DNA of 40,231 nucleotides from Amylostereum areolatum (Eukaryota > Basidiomycota > Agaricomycetes > Russulales > Stereaceae). Below the pieces are notes generated by a model, which saw only the letters and a program-made list of their open reading frames with translations, had not been told where the DNA came from and searched no databases. The position numbers were made by a program, and so were the translations under genes. Positions 1 through 9,889 of this stretch are shown here, in pieces (positions within the stretch are counted from its first letter, which is position 1; every line of letters starts with the position of its first letter). The DNA lies in the NCBI GenBank assembly GCA_012932865.1, contig SAXG01000082.1:1-40231 (forward strand). Reading direction: 5' to 3'.

Positions 1-74
1 ACCCTTCCGGGGCATGAACTCCTGCATACAGGTCTCAGAACGCTATAACCCACAGTCAGTGGTGGGGAGATGTC

Positions 75-379
75 GAAGGAAGTGCAGCGCACCCGTCCTC
101 CAGGCCTCTGCAATGGGTCTACACCGCACATCGCAATATCCGGCACGTTCCCAGGTCCAGCCACTCCAAAGTCCGGCGCGGCGGGAATAGCCCCCCCCTC
201 GTCCTGGTGGAAATCCACCACGTCTGGTCGTCGTTTCTTGGGGTGTTGCATGAGGAGTGCTGGGCGCGCCACCCGCTTGTAGCCTTGTCCTTGGTCTTCG
301 TGCGGAAGCTTCCGTCGGTCCCAACAACCGTTTGCTGCTGGCGGAAACTCTTCTTCTTGTTGACTGTCTTGGTACCCAT
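75..379 (-). pseudogene. Partial coding stretch of unknown family
   Basis: Read on the minus strand, an ATG at 379 opens a lysine-rich start (MGTKTVNKKKSFRQQQ) that runs to about 215. The reading then makes better protein in a neighbouring frame (VVDFHQDEGGAIPAAPDFG, then VDPLQRPGG) down to about 75. The change of frame sits beside a run of eight G on the minus strand near 200. I do not recognise the family. Composition and position next to other mobile DNA make an N-terminal transposase piece possible, but that is only a guess. It may continue beyond the left edge of the window. Confidence 0.3.
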
Positions 380-1142
380 GGGAGAACACGATGGGAGGAC
401 GCGAGGTAGGCAGTAGACTCTTCGTCCCTGTCGACTTGTGCAACTAGCGCGTGAAGCGAGCAGTACCAATATTTGACGCCAGTTACGACAGAAGTCCATG
501 TCACGTGGTGCAACGTCTGTCGTGACCCATTTCCCTAAGTCGCATTCCTCCTTCTCTACCCTTCCGCACCCTCTCTTATTTCCATGGCCTCTCTACCTCA
601 CTCGCCGCCCTCGTCCCAAACAACGCCTGCTGGCAGCAGCTTCGCCTCTCTCTCGGAGAGGATTCCCTCCATCCGATCGACAATCATGCTCATTCATATG
701 TGTGAGCATACCCGATGGGTGTCCGTGCGGTGCGTGACACGTTGTTTTGCTCCTTCTGAAACTTACCCCCTGTAGAACTCCCATCAACGACGGGGAGATG
801 TGCGAAACTGCATGGCAACATGTCACTCGTCAGTATACCACCCGCCGCCGCACCGCCTGTACCGTCTTTCAAGCCATCAACCTGTAGTTGTCATCTCCAC
901 AGGTCTGGAGACTGAACGGCAATTTCTTGCGCGACATGGGTCTCCCTCCCCGTCATGCAGCCCATCTGACATCGTGTGTTTATACCCCCAGTCAGTTTTC
1001 ATTTTCACTGACAATCTGAACAGGGCTGCTGCTGGTGAAAGGGAGGAGGGTACAGGGAACTAGGGAAGGTTAGATTAGGCCTCGGATTGTAACAGCGTAG
1101 GGGGTGTAGCAGTATTGTATGGTAGCGGGCGGGAGAGGATGG
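380..1142. other. No gene recognised; left flank of the LTR element
   Basis: This stretch has only short overlapping frames without motif or splice pattern. It is rich in pyrimidine runs between 520 and 660. The base composition resembles promoter or untranslated DNA. I see no RNA gene or repeat in it. Confidence 0.4.
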
Positions 1143-1385
1143 TGTCACGGATCGCTCCATTTCTCTCTTCATTTGCAGACCTCGTACACGCGACGCGTCA
1201 CGGCACATGACTTCCCTTGCATCACATGCTTCAACGACGTCATTGCCCGGACTTCCGAGCGGGGTTCCGCATCCTTATCTATGACATCATTGCTCCGGAC
1301 CTTGTCCTCCGCCCCATGACTCCTTTCTTATTGTTCCCCCCGCTCGCACCACTATTGCATCGCATCGCACCATCGTACCCACTTG

Positions 1386-1392
1386 TATATAA
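1386..1392 (+). promoter_or_regulatory. LTR TATA box
   Basis: TATATAA lies in TGTATATAAGG. The same sequence is present in the 3' LTR at 8066-8072. It sits 33 bases before the 11-mer at 1419, a normal TATA-to-start spacing for RNA polymerase II. Confidence 0.75.
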
Positions 1393-1418
1393 GGACAGTG
1401 TTTCTCTTCCCTTTTCCC

Positions 1419-1429
1419 TAGACTGTCCA
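1419..1429 (+). other. Predicted RNA 5' end / self-primer 11-mer
   Basis: TAGACTGTCCA is the exact reverse complement of the 11 bases at 1563-1573 just after the 5' LTR. In Tf1 of fission yeast the first 11 nt of the mRNA anneal to the primer-binding site and serve as the reverse-transcription primer. The match length and the position about 33 nt after the TATA box fit that mechanism. The second copy lies at 8099-8109. The transcription start itself is inferred. Confidence 0.7.
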
Positions 1430-1561
1430 TCTCGTCATACGGTACTGTAGCGCACGTTGCACTACCCTAGACCCCGGCACTCTCGAATCTATTTTCTTCT
1501 CGCTCCTCCCATCGTCGCGACTTAGGCGGTTCATCGGTCTCATAAACTGCGTTTCTGACAC

Positions 1562-2718
1562 CTGGACAGTCTACCCCTACGCCTACCTCGCACCCCTCTC
1601 TCCATCTACCTCTGCCGTCTCTACGACGTTAAAAACTCCCACCACGGACCTCCCGAACGCACCGGTTTCCTCCCGTTCAACGGAAAGCCGATCACCCCCC
1701 GCGACGACGCACCACTCCCCTACCCTTGGTCCGACGCCGTCACCGTCAACTGCCTCGTCCCCGTACAGAACCTCTGCAAGAAAGATCCCTGGACCGCGCA
1801 CGGCCTCAACTTCCGCATCTTCGAGTGGAGGTGGCACAAGGATCACGGTACTGTCGTCCTCGCCCTATACGTCCGGATCACTACGTGCATCAACGTAGAT
1901 CTCGAACGCCTTGAATTCACCCTCCACGCCCCCACCTACCACACATACCTCATCCAGACGCCCCCAACCCGATCCTCCAAACCAGTTTCACCTCCGTCTC
2001 CCAGTTTAACCGCCGGACCCCCGAATCCACCCCGCCACCAGTCCTCCGTCCCACCATCAAGGGTAAGACCCTTCGTCGCCGCCACCACGAACATAAGATC
2101 CGCCAGGCAGTAAAAGCCGGCTACCTCACCAAGAAACTCCTCGGCCGTCGCCCCATCGCGGCGGACTTCTTCTAGACCATCATCACGTCCTCCACAGCCC
2201 CTCGTCCCCCCACCCGAACCTCCCCCAGGCGTTTCGAGACTACTGTCCCGAAGAATACTATATCCTCACCTCGCAGCAGACTAAGGAATCCGTACGTTGG
2301 CTGCACGACGAACCAAACCGGCAACGTCGAGACTGGTACTTCGACGACCGCGACGAACAACCCTACGTCGAAGAATCGGATTTTGCCACCGCTGCGGACG
2401 TTCTACAGCGCTTCCTGAACCCCCCTCCGACCAACTCGCCCCCACCCCGTCGACGTACTGTAATCGAAGTCCCAGAAGGGATCAACCACAACGACACAAC
2501 TGGGAAGTGGTACGCCTATAGACGGAACAAGAACGGAACCCCAGGACGATCAGTAGTTGAGTGGCAGCCCACTTCGTTCAGTCCCGTCCAAGATCACTGG
2601 TCGTGGCATCATAACCAGCAATTCCTCACCCCCGCCGACTTCCTTGTCGCAAAACAAGTTGAGGACGAAGTTGAAGAAAGCAGAAGAACGCCGACGAGAA
2701 ACCCTACGCCGCCTTGAT
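1562..2718 (+). pseudogene. Gag N-terminal region, frameshifted, no ATG
   Basis: Long open stretches without a start codon read as protein in successive frames. About 1562-2113 contains PPERTGFLPFNGKPITPRDD and FRIFEWRWHKDHG. About 2071-2175 is basic, with AVKAGYLTKKLLGRRP. About 2229-2718 contains YYILTSQQTKESVRWLHDEP. These are rich in sense and free of stops, so they are probably the degraded N-terminal extension of gag, which then continues at 2557. Because no ATG opens them, simple ORF calling misses them. The assignment to gag comes only from position. Confidence 0.5.
1563..1573 (+). other. Primer-binding site (self-priming type)
   Basis: TGGACAGTCTA lies two bases after the LTR end. 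A two-base gap is usual where integrase trims the cDNA end. I do not see a match to common tRNA 3' ends used as primers, whereas the match to the element's own R region is complete over 11 bases. Confidence 0.7.
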
Positions 2719-3787
2719 CAAGAACTCGCCCAATCCCTCACCGTCCCCCTCCCCTTCGACAAGATGTCCGACGCCGAATCCAAACCTGCCGTCTCCAAGC
2801 GGGAGATCGGCCCCAAGCCAAAGCCATTCAAAGGCGATAGACGCGACACCCTCCGGTTCTCCCTCGAGCTCCGCATGTTCCTGCGCGTTAACAAGGATGT
2901 TTATGCCACAGATGACGCCAAGATGATGCTCCTCCTCAGCCTGATGGAGGACGACACGGCGAAAGCCTGGGCCACGCATCGCCGCATGGAACTCTTCGCC
3001 GACGAAGACGAGAAGGAAGACGCCGACACCCTCGACCCCACGCCCCCAACACTCCACTAACTCCTACAAAGAGCTCTTCGAGAGGTTTGGCAAAGACTTC
3101 GTGCCCGTCGATCCGAAGATAGAGGCTCAGCGTAAGATCAACGAGCTCGCAATGACCACCCGGGACGTCACTGACTTTATCACCGAGTTTGAGATGCTGG
3201 CAACCATGTCAGCGTACGACGACGAGGCGCTAATCCACTTTTTCAAGAAGGGACTTCAGCGTGACCTCGGCAAGCAGGTGGCCCGGTCGTACCCGTTCCC
3301 CACCAAGCTCGCGGAGTGGAAGGAGCGCGCCCGCCGCATCAACCACCAGTGGCTCGAAGAGAACCCGGAGAGGAAGAGCAGTCAGTCCAAGGGGGCTGTC
3401 GCGCTCACCTCGAACGGTTCGACCAACGACTCCTCGTCGCGCCGAGTCGGCGCCTTCACCAACACCTCGACCCGCCCTGCAAAGCTGACGGACGACGAGC
3501 GCGCAAAGATGATGCGCGAAGGCAAGTGCTTCATGTGTCGACAAGCCGGTCACGTCTCTCGCGACTGCCCCAACCGCGACTCGAGCGCGCGACGGGTGGG
3601 CGCAGTAGAGACTGGGTCCAAGGCCCCTCCCCTGCCGACGAACACGGCTCCGTCCACTGCGAAAGCAGCTCCCGACCCATCCAAAACCATCGCGGCGATC
3701 ACTCGCCAGCTGAAGGATCTGGATGCGGAAGGTAAGGAGCAGGCAGTGGCACTGTTGAAGGATATCCTAGAGTCGCAGGATTTTTGA
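2557..3787 (+). pseudogene. gag: Gag capsid and zinc knuckle, one frameshift
   Basis: The first part (2557-3060) has a basic N-terminus and a capsid-like section (FKGDRRDTLRFSLELRMF, MEDDTAKAWA). The second part continues in another frame from about 3066 (SYKELFERFGKDF). It carries the capsid C-terminal signature and, near 3523-3567, a CCHC zinc knuckle, CFMCRQAGHVSRDC, that binds the genomic RNA. The frame change lies at about 3050-3066. TGA at 3785-3787 ends gag before the protease. Gag forms the cytoplasmic virus-like particle of the retrotransposon. Confidence 0.85.
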
Positions 3788-3959
3788 AACGCCCCCCAGT
3801 CGCGTCGTCTGGCGGAGGCAAAGGACTTATATCATCGGCATCTTACAATCGCTTTCTGTACTATCATCTATGACCTCATGTGAGCAATCGTATCCATCGT
3901 GTGTGCACCTCTCTACTGTCACGAAGAACAGGCAACACCCTCGATAACGCTCAGGTCAA

Positions 3960-4352
3960 ATGATTGGACGAGCGACAGGCCGACAAATCGACGCAGATGC
4001 ACTGCTTGACAGCGGTGCAGAAGGAATCATCATCAACCGAAGCTTCGCTGAACGCAAGAAGCTGACTACAAGAAAACTAGAAAACCCGTTCCCCGTGCGT
4101 AACGTGGACGGCACCGAGAACATCATGGGCTGGGTGCGTGATACGACGACCCAACGGATCCGGATATACTCGCAAGACTCGAAGGCATACCATGAGGAAG
4201 AAGCTGAGTTCTTCATCACCGACATCGGTGATCACGATATGATCCTTGGAACAGACTGGCTCGATGAGCATAACCCCACCATAGACTGGCAGCAAGATCG
4301 TGTTGACATGCTCCGCTGCCCTCCCTCTGCACCCTCTCCGAACCGACCGTGA
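3960..4352 (+). pseudogene. Pol: aspartic protease fragment
   Basis: The retroviral-type protease signature ALLDSGAEG (catalytic Asp in DSG) is followed by the flap region and the conserved MILGTDWLDEHNP. It would cleave the polyprotein. The frame in front of it is broken: the sensible upstream frame (NTLDNAQV) joins only if the AAA run at 3958-3960 were one base longer. The frame ends at TGA 4350-4352, and pol continues in another frame. Confidence 0.8.
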
Positions 4353-4609
4353 CAAACCTTGCAACAAAGCCGCGAACACCATCGTCGACCCGATCACAGC
4401 AAAAGGTTCGAGCTGATGCGGCCCCTAAGGTACCTCTAGCCCGGACGACCCTTCCCAGAACCAGTGTATGTCTCCTGGGCCCCTATCCCTACGTATGTCA
4501 TCCCCGCGCGCAGGGTCAAAGGAGTTCGCATCCGCACATTCCATCTCTCACCTTACCTGCCCGCCTTTTCACTGAAGACGACGACGAACGACCCAGGGTC
4601 TTCCGAGAC

Positions 4610-5702
4610 TGGGAGATCAATGGCCTGCGTCGTGCTGGGATTCTTCCTGAAGTTGACGGCCCCAACCCGGAGGCAGTACCAATCCGAGCGGGCTTCACCA
4701 AGGCGCAAGAGCTTGCAGAGCACTCAAGGAAAATGCACGCCCGCAAACCTTTGAAGACTTGGTTCCCCCTCCATACCGCGACTTTGCACCTGTATTCGAC
4801 AAGAAAACCTCTGAACGACTACCCGACCGGCGACGACCATGGGATCATGCCATCGACATGAAGGACGGCTTCGAACCCAAGCCTGCAAGATCTACCCGCT
4901 CTCCCCCTCCGAGCAGATCGAGCTCGATACCTTCCTCGACGACCACCTGAAGAAGGGCTACATTCGCCCATCGAATCACCGCAGGCAAGTCCGTTCTTCT
5001 TCGTCAAAAAGAAAGATGGGAAGCTGCGGCCTGTACAGGACTATCGAGAGCTGAACAAGGGTACCATCAAAACGAGTACCCCTTGCCGCTGATCTCAGAA
5101 ATTGTGACCGCCTCAAAGGTGCAAAGATCTTCTCCAAGATGGACGTCCGCTGGGGGTACAACAATGTCCGCATCAAGGAAGGCGACGAGTGGAAGGCTGC
5201 GTTCAAGACGAATCGTGGCCTCTTTGAACCTACGGTGATGTTCTTCGGCCTTATGAACTCCCCCGCGACGTTCCAGGCAATGATGAACGAACTTTTCAAG
5301 GATCTTATCGACTCGGGCAAAGTCATCATCTACATGGACGACATCCTCGTATTCACTCGAACTATGGAGGAACATCGTGCCATAGTGCGACAGGTTCTCC
5401 AACGCCTACAAGACAATGACCTGTTCCTTAAGCCAGAGAAATGTGTCTTCGAGCAGGACTCCGTTGAATACCTCGGACTCATTATCTCACACGACAAGAT
5501 CGCCATGGACCCCCCGTCAAGGGTAGCTGGTATCCAGGACTGGCCGACACCCCGGACGGTTCAAGGATGTACAATCCTTCCTCGGATTGGTAATTTCTAC
5601 CGACGCTTCATCAAGGATTTCTCCAAGATCGCACGACCTCTATTCGACCTGACAAAGAAGGACTGCACATGGAATTGGTCGACGGATGCCAGACGCGTTT
5701 AA
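4610..5702 (+). pseudogene. Pol: reverse transcriptase, frameshifted
   Basis: The linker (AGFTKAQELAEHSRKMHARK) is followed in new frames by the RT start ([31 protein letters not shown]), then [20 protein letters not shown]. The main block at 5139-5702 carries the palm motifs KMDVRWGYNNVRI and FGLMNSPATFQ. The catalytic YMDD is at 5331-5342 in VIIYMDDILVF, and the thumb has RRFIKDFSKIARPL. RT copies the element RNA into DNA inside the particle. At least three frame changes lie between 4740 and 5110, so this is not a working gene as read. Confidence 0.9.
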
Positions 5703-6365
5703 CGCACTTAAAGCTGCGTTCACCTCCTCCCCTGTCTTAGTTATGCCTGATCCAAGGAAACCCTACCTTGTCGAAGTTGACGCCTCGGACTTGCTACTGG
5801 AGGTATACTCTCGCAGAAAGGTGACGACGGTCACTGGCATCCCAGTGGCGTATCTGTCCAAAGCCCTATCGGAACCGGAACGCAACTACGACATCTACGA
5901 CAAGGAGCTACTCGCGATCATCCGTGCGCCTCGAAGCCTGGCGCCACTACCTCGAAGGCGCCCCCGACACCGTCGAAATCTGGACAGACCACAAGAACCT
6001 GGAGCACTTCAAGACGGCACAGAAGCTGAGCCGCCGACAGGGCACGTTGGGCTCTATTACTCACTCGATTGACTTTGCGCTCGTTCACAACCAGGAGTAT
6101 CCCATCGCCCAGACCCAATGTCCCGACGACCTGATCACAAAGCTGGGCGTTGAGAACGACAACAAGGAGCGTATCGTGCTCGCCCCCAAGTTACTTCCAG
6201 ATACGTGCAACAAGGCCACGGAGGCAGTAAACCTCCCCTCGGCGATGTCGAACTCCGACGACGTATCCGCGGACTGCAAGACCAAGGACATTGAGGTCGT
6301 TCAAGCTCTGGATGCCATCTTACGAATGGACCACGTACACTCGTTAGAACCTTCAAGAGTGGAAC
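5686..6365 (+). pseudogene. Pol: RNase H and connection region
   Basis: The RNase H features are YLVEVDASD (first catalytic Asp), ERNYDIYDKELLAI (catalytic Glu) and EIWTDHKNLEHFKT (third Asp) with the LSRRQ segment after it. A frame change near 5930 separates the first two from the third. RNase H removes the RNA strand and here would also cut the self-primer. The connection region to integrase follows up to about 6365. Confidence 0.85.
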
Positions 6366-7092
6366 TACGAAATGAAGGCCTGGTCCTGTTTAGAGGAAAG
6401 GTATATGTCCCTGCAGACGACGGGTTGCGACGCGACATTGTCAAAATGTACCATGAATCGCCCCTGGCTGGGACACCCTGGTCGCTTCAAGACTTACGAA
6501 CTTGTGAGTCGTGAATATTGGTGGCCTGGCATGTCTGTCTTCGTCCGCGACTTCGTAGCAGGATGCGCAACCTGCCAGTCGACAAAGACACAGAGCAGCC
6601 GACCCCACGTCGACATGATCCCGAACGAAGTACCCCGACCGACCATTCGGCGTCATCTCTACCGACTTCATTGTCGAGCTCCCTGACTGCGAAGGCTATA
6701 ATGCCGTCAACGTCGTGGTTGATCGCCTCACCAAGATGGTGGTTACCACCCCATGTACAACAAAGATCACCAGTGATGGCACGGCCGACATTCTCTTCGA
6801 CAAGGTATACCGACACTACGGCTTAGCAGACAAGATCATCTCGGATCGTGGACCCCAATTTGCTGGACAGGTGATGCGTACACTCAACGAGAAGCTCGGG
6901 ATCAAGTCTGCCCTTAGCACAGCGTACCACCCACAGACAGATGGCCAGACCGAACGCGAAAACCAGAACCTTGAGCAGTTCCTGCGAGTATTCTGCAACT
7001 ACCGTCAAGATGACTGGGTGAAGTGGCTGCCCTTCTTCGAGTTTTCTCACAACTCCCGCACCCATGCAGCTACCGGAGAAGGCCCCCTTTGA
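6366..7092 (+). pseudogene. Pol: integrase, frameshifted
   Basis: The HHCC zinc-binding domain is split over two frames: YHESPLAG, then HPGRFKTYELVSREYWWPGM, then GCATCQSTK. The catalytic core follows, with the first Asp in STDFIVELPD, the second in DKIISDRGPQFAG and the Glu in HPQTDGQTERENQ. All three acidic residues are present, so the catalytic triad survives although the frame does not. A stop at 7090-7092 ends this block. Integrase inserts the cDNA into the genome. Confidence 0.9.
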
Positions 7093-7748
7093 AGTCCTCT
7101 ATGGCTTCCTCCCCAAGATGTACCCATCCGTAAACCCGTCCTCAAAGGGTCCCCTGCAGTTGAAGAACGCCTCCGTCAACTTGAAGAAGTCCGACAGGAG
7201 ATCAAGGCCAGCCTTGCCCTCGCATCCGACTTAATGAAGCACTACAAATGGTGACACGATCAGCAAATCGACAACTGTTCGCCGTCGGAGACAAGGTCTG
7301 GCTCGAAGGCAAAAACCTGAAGACGACGAGGCCGAAAGCTAAGCTTGCTGCCAAACGATTTGGACCCTTCGAGATCGTTGACATCATTAGCCCAGTGAAC
7401 TACCGCCTGAAGCTGCCAAAGACGTGGAGAATCCACCCAGTCTTCCATGCTTCGCTGCTCACCGCGTACAAGGAGACAACGGCACACGGTCCAAACTATG
7501 AACAACCGCCGCCTGACCTTGTTGATGACGAAGAAGAATAATGACGTTGAAGACATCATCGACTCGAAGCCGACCCGTAACAAGAAAGGCATACAATACC
7601 ATCGTCAAGTGGGCAGGGCTATCCTGACTCTGAGAATACCTGGCTCCCTCGCTCCTCGCTCTCAAAAGTCACCGACATGATCGACGCCTTCCACAAACGC
7701 CATCCAAATGCGCCCCGCCCTGTGCGTTCCCCTCGGCATCTCCTTTGA
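7093..7748 (+). pseudogene. Pol C-terminus: GPY/F module and chromodomain remnant
   Basis: The block 7248-7541 holds the integrase C-terminal module ([61 protein letters not shown]). After it, in shifted frames, come DVEDIIDS, IVKWAG and YPDSENTWLPRSSLSK, ending at TGA 7746-7748. VKW-AG-YPDSENTW is the heart of a chromodomain, which in chromoviruses directs integration to marked chromatin. At least two frame changes break it. Confidence 0.75.
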
Positions 7749-7806
7749 CGATTTCCTCGCATCTACCCTTGCAGATGACATTGCGCTCCAGGCGAAAGCG
7801 CGTCTT

Positions 7807-7816
7807 AAAGGGGGGG
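7807..7816 (+). other. Polypurine tract
   Basis: AAAGGGGGGG lies three bases before the 3' LTR. This is the normal place for the RNase H-resistant primer of plus-strand DNA synthesis. Confidence 0.8.
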
Positions 7817-7819
7817 TAA

Positions 7820-8241
7820 TGTCACGGATCGCTCCATTTCTCTCTTCATTTGCAGACCTCGTACACGCGACGCGTCACGGCACATGACCTTCCCTTGCAT
7901 CACATGCTTCAACGACGTCATTGCCCGGACTTCCGAGCGGGGTTCCGCATCCTTATCTATGACATCATTGCTCCGGACCTTTGTCCCTCCGCCCCATGAC
8001 TCCTTTCTTATTGTCCCCCCCGCTCGCACCACTATTGCATCGCATCGCACCATCGTACCCACTTGTATATAAGGACAGTGTTTCTCTTCCCTTTTCCCTA
8101 GACTGTCCATCTCGTCATACGGTACTGTAGCGCACGTTGCACTACCCTAGACCCTGGCACTCTCGAATCTATTTTCTTCTCGCTCCTCCCATCATTGCGA
8201 CTTAGGCGGTTCATCGGTCTCAATAAACTGCGTTTCTGACA
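7820..8241 (+). repeat. 3' LTR
   Basis: This is the 422-bp partner of 1143-1560. Three of the four one-base length differences from the 5' copy fall in runs of two or more identical bases. It keeps the TATA box (8066-8072), the 11-mer (8099-8109) and an AATAAA at 8222-8227. Confidence 0.95.
8222..8227 (+). terminator. LTR polyadenylation signal
   Basis: AATAAA lies near the end of the 3' LTR, where it would direct 3' processing of the element RNA. The 5' LTR copy reads CATAAA. Confidence 0.5.
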
Positions 8242-9132
8242 GTTACTCTGTGCGGCAAGGGAAGATTTTGTCGAGGGAAGGTGGTTCCTGTTATGAGATC
8301 GCAAGGACGGTCTGCCTCAGTCTTCTCGACCTGTTGGCTGTCTCTTCATCCAGGGGACACGAGCCCAAAGACTTCCTAAACCGCTTTCCTTTCGCCGCTT
8401 TTACTCGTTTCCTACACCAAAGGTGCACCTTCTACTGTCACCTCTGAGCTTTAAACTCCTGGTGTTGGAGAGTCTCGAGTAGGTGTAACGTTTCGGGGGA
8501 AACGTCAGGCCGGCACCGGTATACGTGCGCACGACCACAATGTCAGGGGTAACGAGTCGCGTACTCTGGGGGCAATGGTCTAGAGCGGCACGGGGGAAGA
8601 ATGAAGTCAGTACCAGACGGGTACTACTACTACTACGCTACAGTACGTAGGGACGGTCGTAGGGTGGTGCAAGGATAAGGAGATCTCGAGCTTATGTCAG
8701 CAACGACTAGTGCGACAGCACCAAGTTACGACACAGCTGACTAGAAGATGAGGACGACCGAGGGGAGCTGATCAGACACGGCGACAGACAAGGGAAAGCA
8801 AGCAAAGTCGGTAGAATTGACTAGCTTGAGATAAGGAATATGTACAGCAAGAGCGAGCCTTATATACACAAGAGGAGAGAGACTTAGGTAAGCAACCGAT
8901 ACACGGCAATCAGTAAGCAGACCTAGTATAAGTAAGCAGTCGTATGTAAAGAGCACAGCATGAGTCAGTATTGTACAGCATGAGTCAAAAGAAAGGAGTC
9001 AGACCCGGGCCGAGATGGGTCATGTGGGTCCGGGCGGGATATAGATGAACCGGGTCCGGGCCGAAGTGGAGCCGGACCGGTGATAAGCTGATAAGTCCTA
9101 AAGCATGTAACCGATGTAAAGTAAAAAGAAAA
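8242..9132 (-). other. No gene; possible LTR-like remnant
   Basis: No coding stretch is convincing. On the minus strand there is a TATATAAGG (8858-8866). There are also a run of TAC repeats near 8625-8638, two copies of ACAGCATGAGTCA (8953-8990) and a GGGCC-rich block around 9005-9085. A promoter-like TATA inside a gene-free stretch that abuts a transposase end would fit a solo LTR of another retroelement. I see no clear pair of ends, so this is weak. Confidence 0.25.
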
Positions 9133-9590
9133 TTATAGACCGTTCATGACACTGTACAAGTCTGCAAATTCCTGTAACTTGTCTTCCGAGTCAGCTTGCG
9201 CACTCGGACCCTCCCCATCTTCTATGTCGACATTGTTGTCCTTGACCTCTACAGGAACGTCATCCCCATCCTCGTCCGAGTCGATCCCTGAGTGGATCCC
9301 ACCGTAGTCGAACGCGTCTTCATCCCCGGAATCTTCGTCTACGTCAGGCGTCTGGGTGCCAGTGCCAGCGGCGAGAGATCTTCTTCGGTCCAAGGTCTCG
9401 TCGCTGTGAGGTTCTGTGTTCTCCATGGGGGCGTCCTCAATGTCGGGTTCGTTCTCCTGCTCGTCTTCTTCAGAGGAGGTGTCGTCGCTTTCTTCCTCGG
9501 TCGTCCATCCCTCTTTGTCTTCATCGTCGTCCGCGGCCTCGTCTTGCTCTTAATCTGGCATCTCCGTGTCTACAACCCCGGGGCTTGCAT

Positions 9591-9612
9591 CAGGAAAACT
9601 CCCAGTACTTGA
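9591..9612 (+). repeat. Left TIR of the 9591-11718 element
   Basis: The left 22 bases match the reverse complement of 11697-11718 with one difference (A against G at position 14). Confidence 0.7.
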
Positions 9613-9889
9613 GCTGTGCTTGGAACTGAGGCCAACAGCTTGGACTTGGAGGCCAGCCTTACATGTACTTACACTTGGGACAAAATTCCTGGCTAGCTTG
9701 GTGAAACAAGTGTGACTTGGAAGTTCTCTTGGGTATATAGTAGTTTACTTTCATACTTGGTAGATTTAGTAGGTAGCTTGGTTGACTATGCAATTACTTG
9801 CAAAATCATGACTTAGTGGATTTCGGACACGGAATAGTCACGTGACTCTTCAGTTACTTATGTCGACGCTCAACGCCGTTTCATCTCTT

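Larger units (their letters stand above)
1143..1560 (+). repeat. 5' LTR
   Basis: This 418-bp repeat matches 7820-8241 over its whole length, with four substitutions and four one-base gaps. It begins TGTCAC and ends CTGACA. A TATA box lies at 1386. The polyadenylation hexamer AATAAA found in the 3' copy is CATAAA here (1541-1546) because one A is missing. Confidence 0.95.
1143..8241 (+). mobile_element. Ty3/gypsy chromovirus, Tf1/sushi-like, defective
   Basis: The element is bounded by two LTRs starting TGTCACGG and ending CTGACA. Order of domains is gag with a zinc knuckle, aspartic protease, reverse transcriptase, RNase H, integrase, then a GPY/F module and a chromodomain remnant. This order defines Ty3/gypsy, and the terminal chromodomain defines a chromovirus. 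The coding part is broken by many frame changes, so it cannot make its own proteins as read here. The 5 bases outside each end (GATGG and GTTAC) do not match, so no target duplication is visible. The LTRs differ at four substitutions and four single-base length changes, which suggests recent insertion or gene conversion. Confidence 0.95.
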
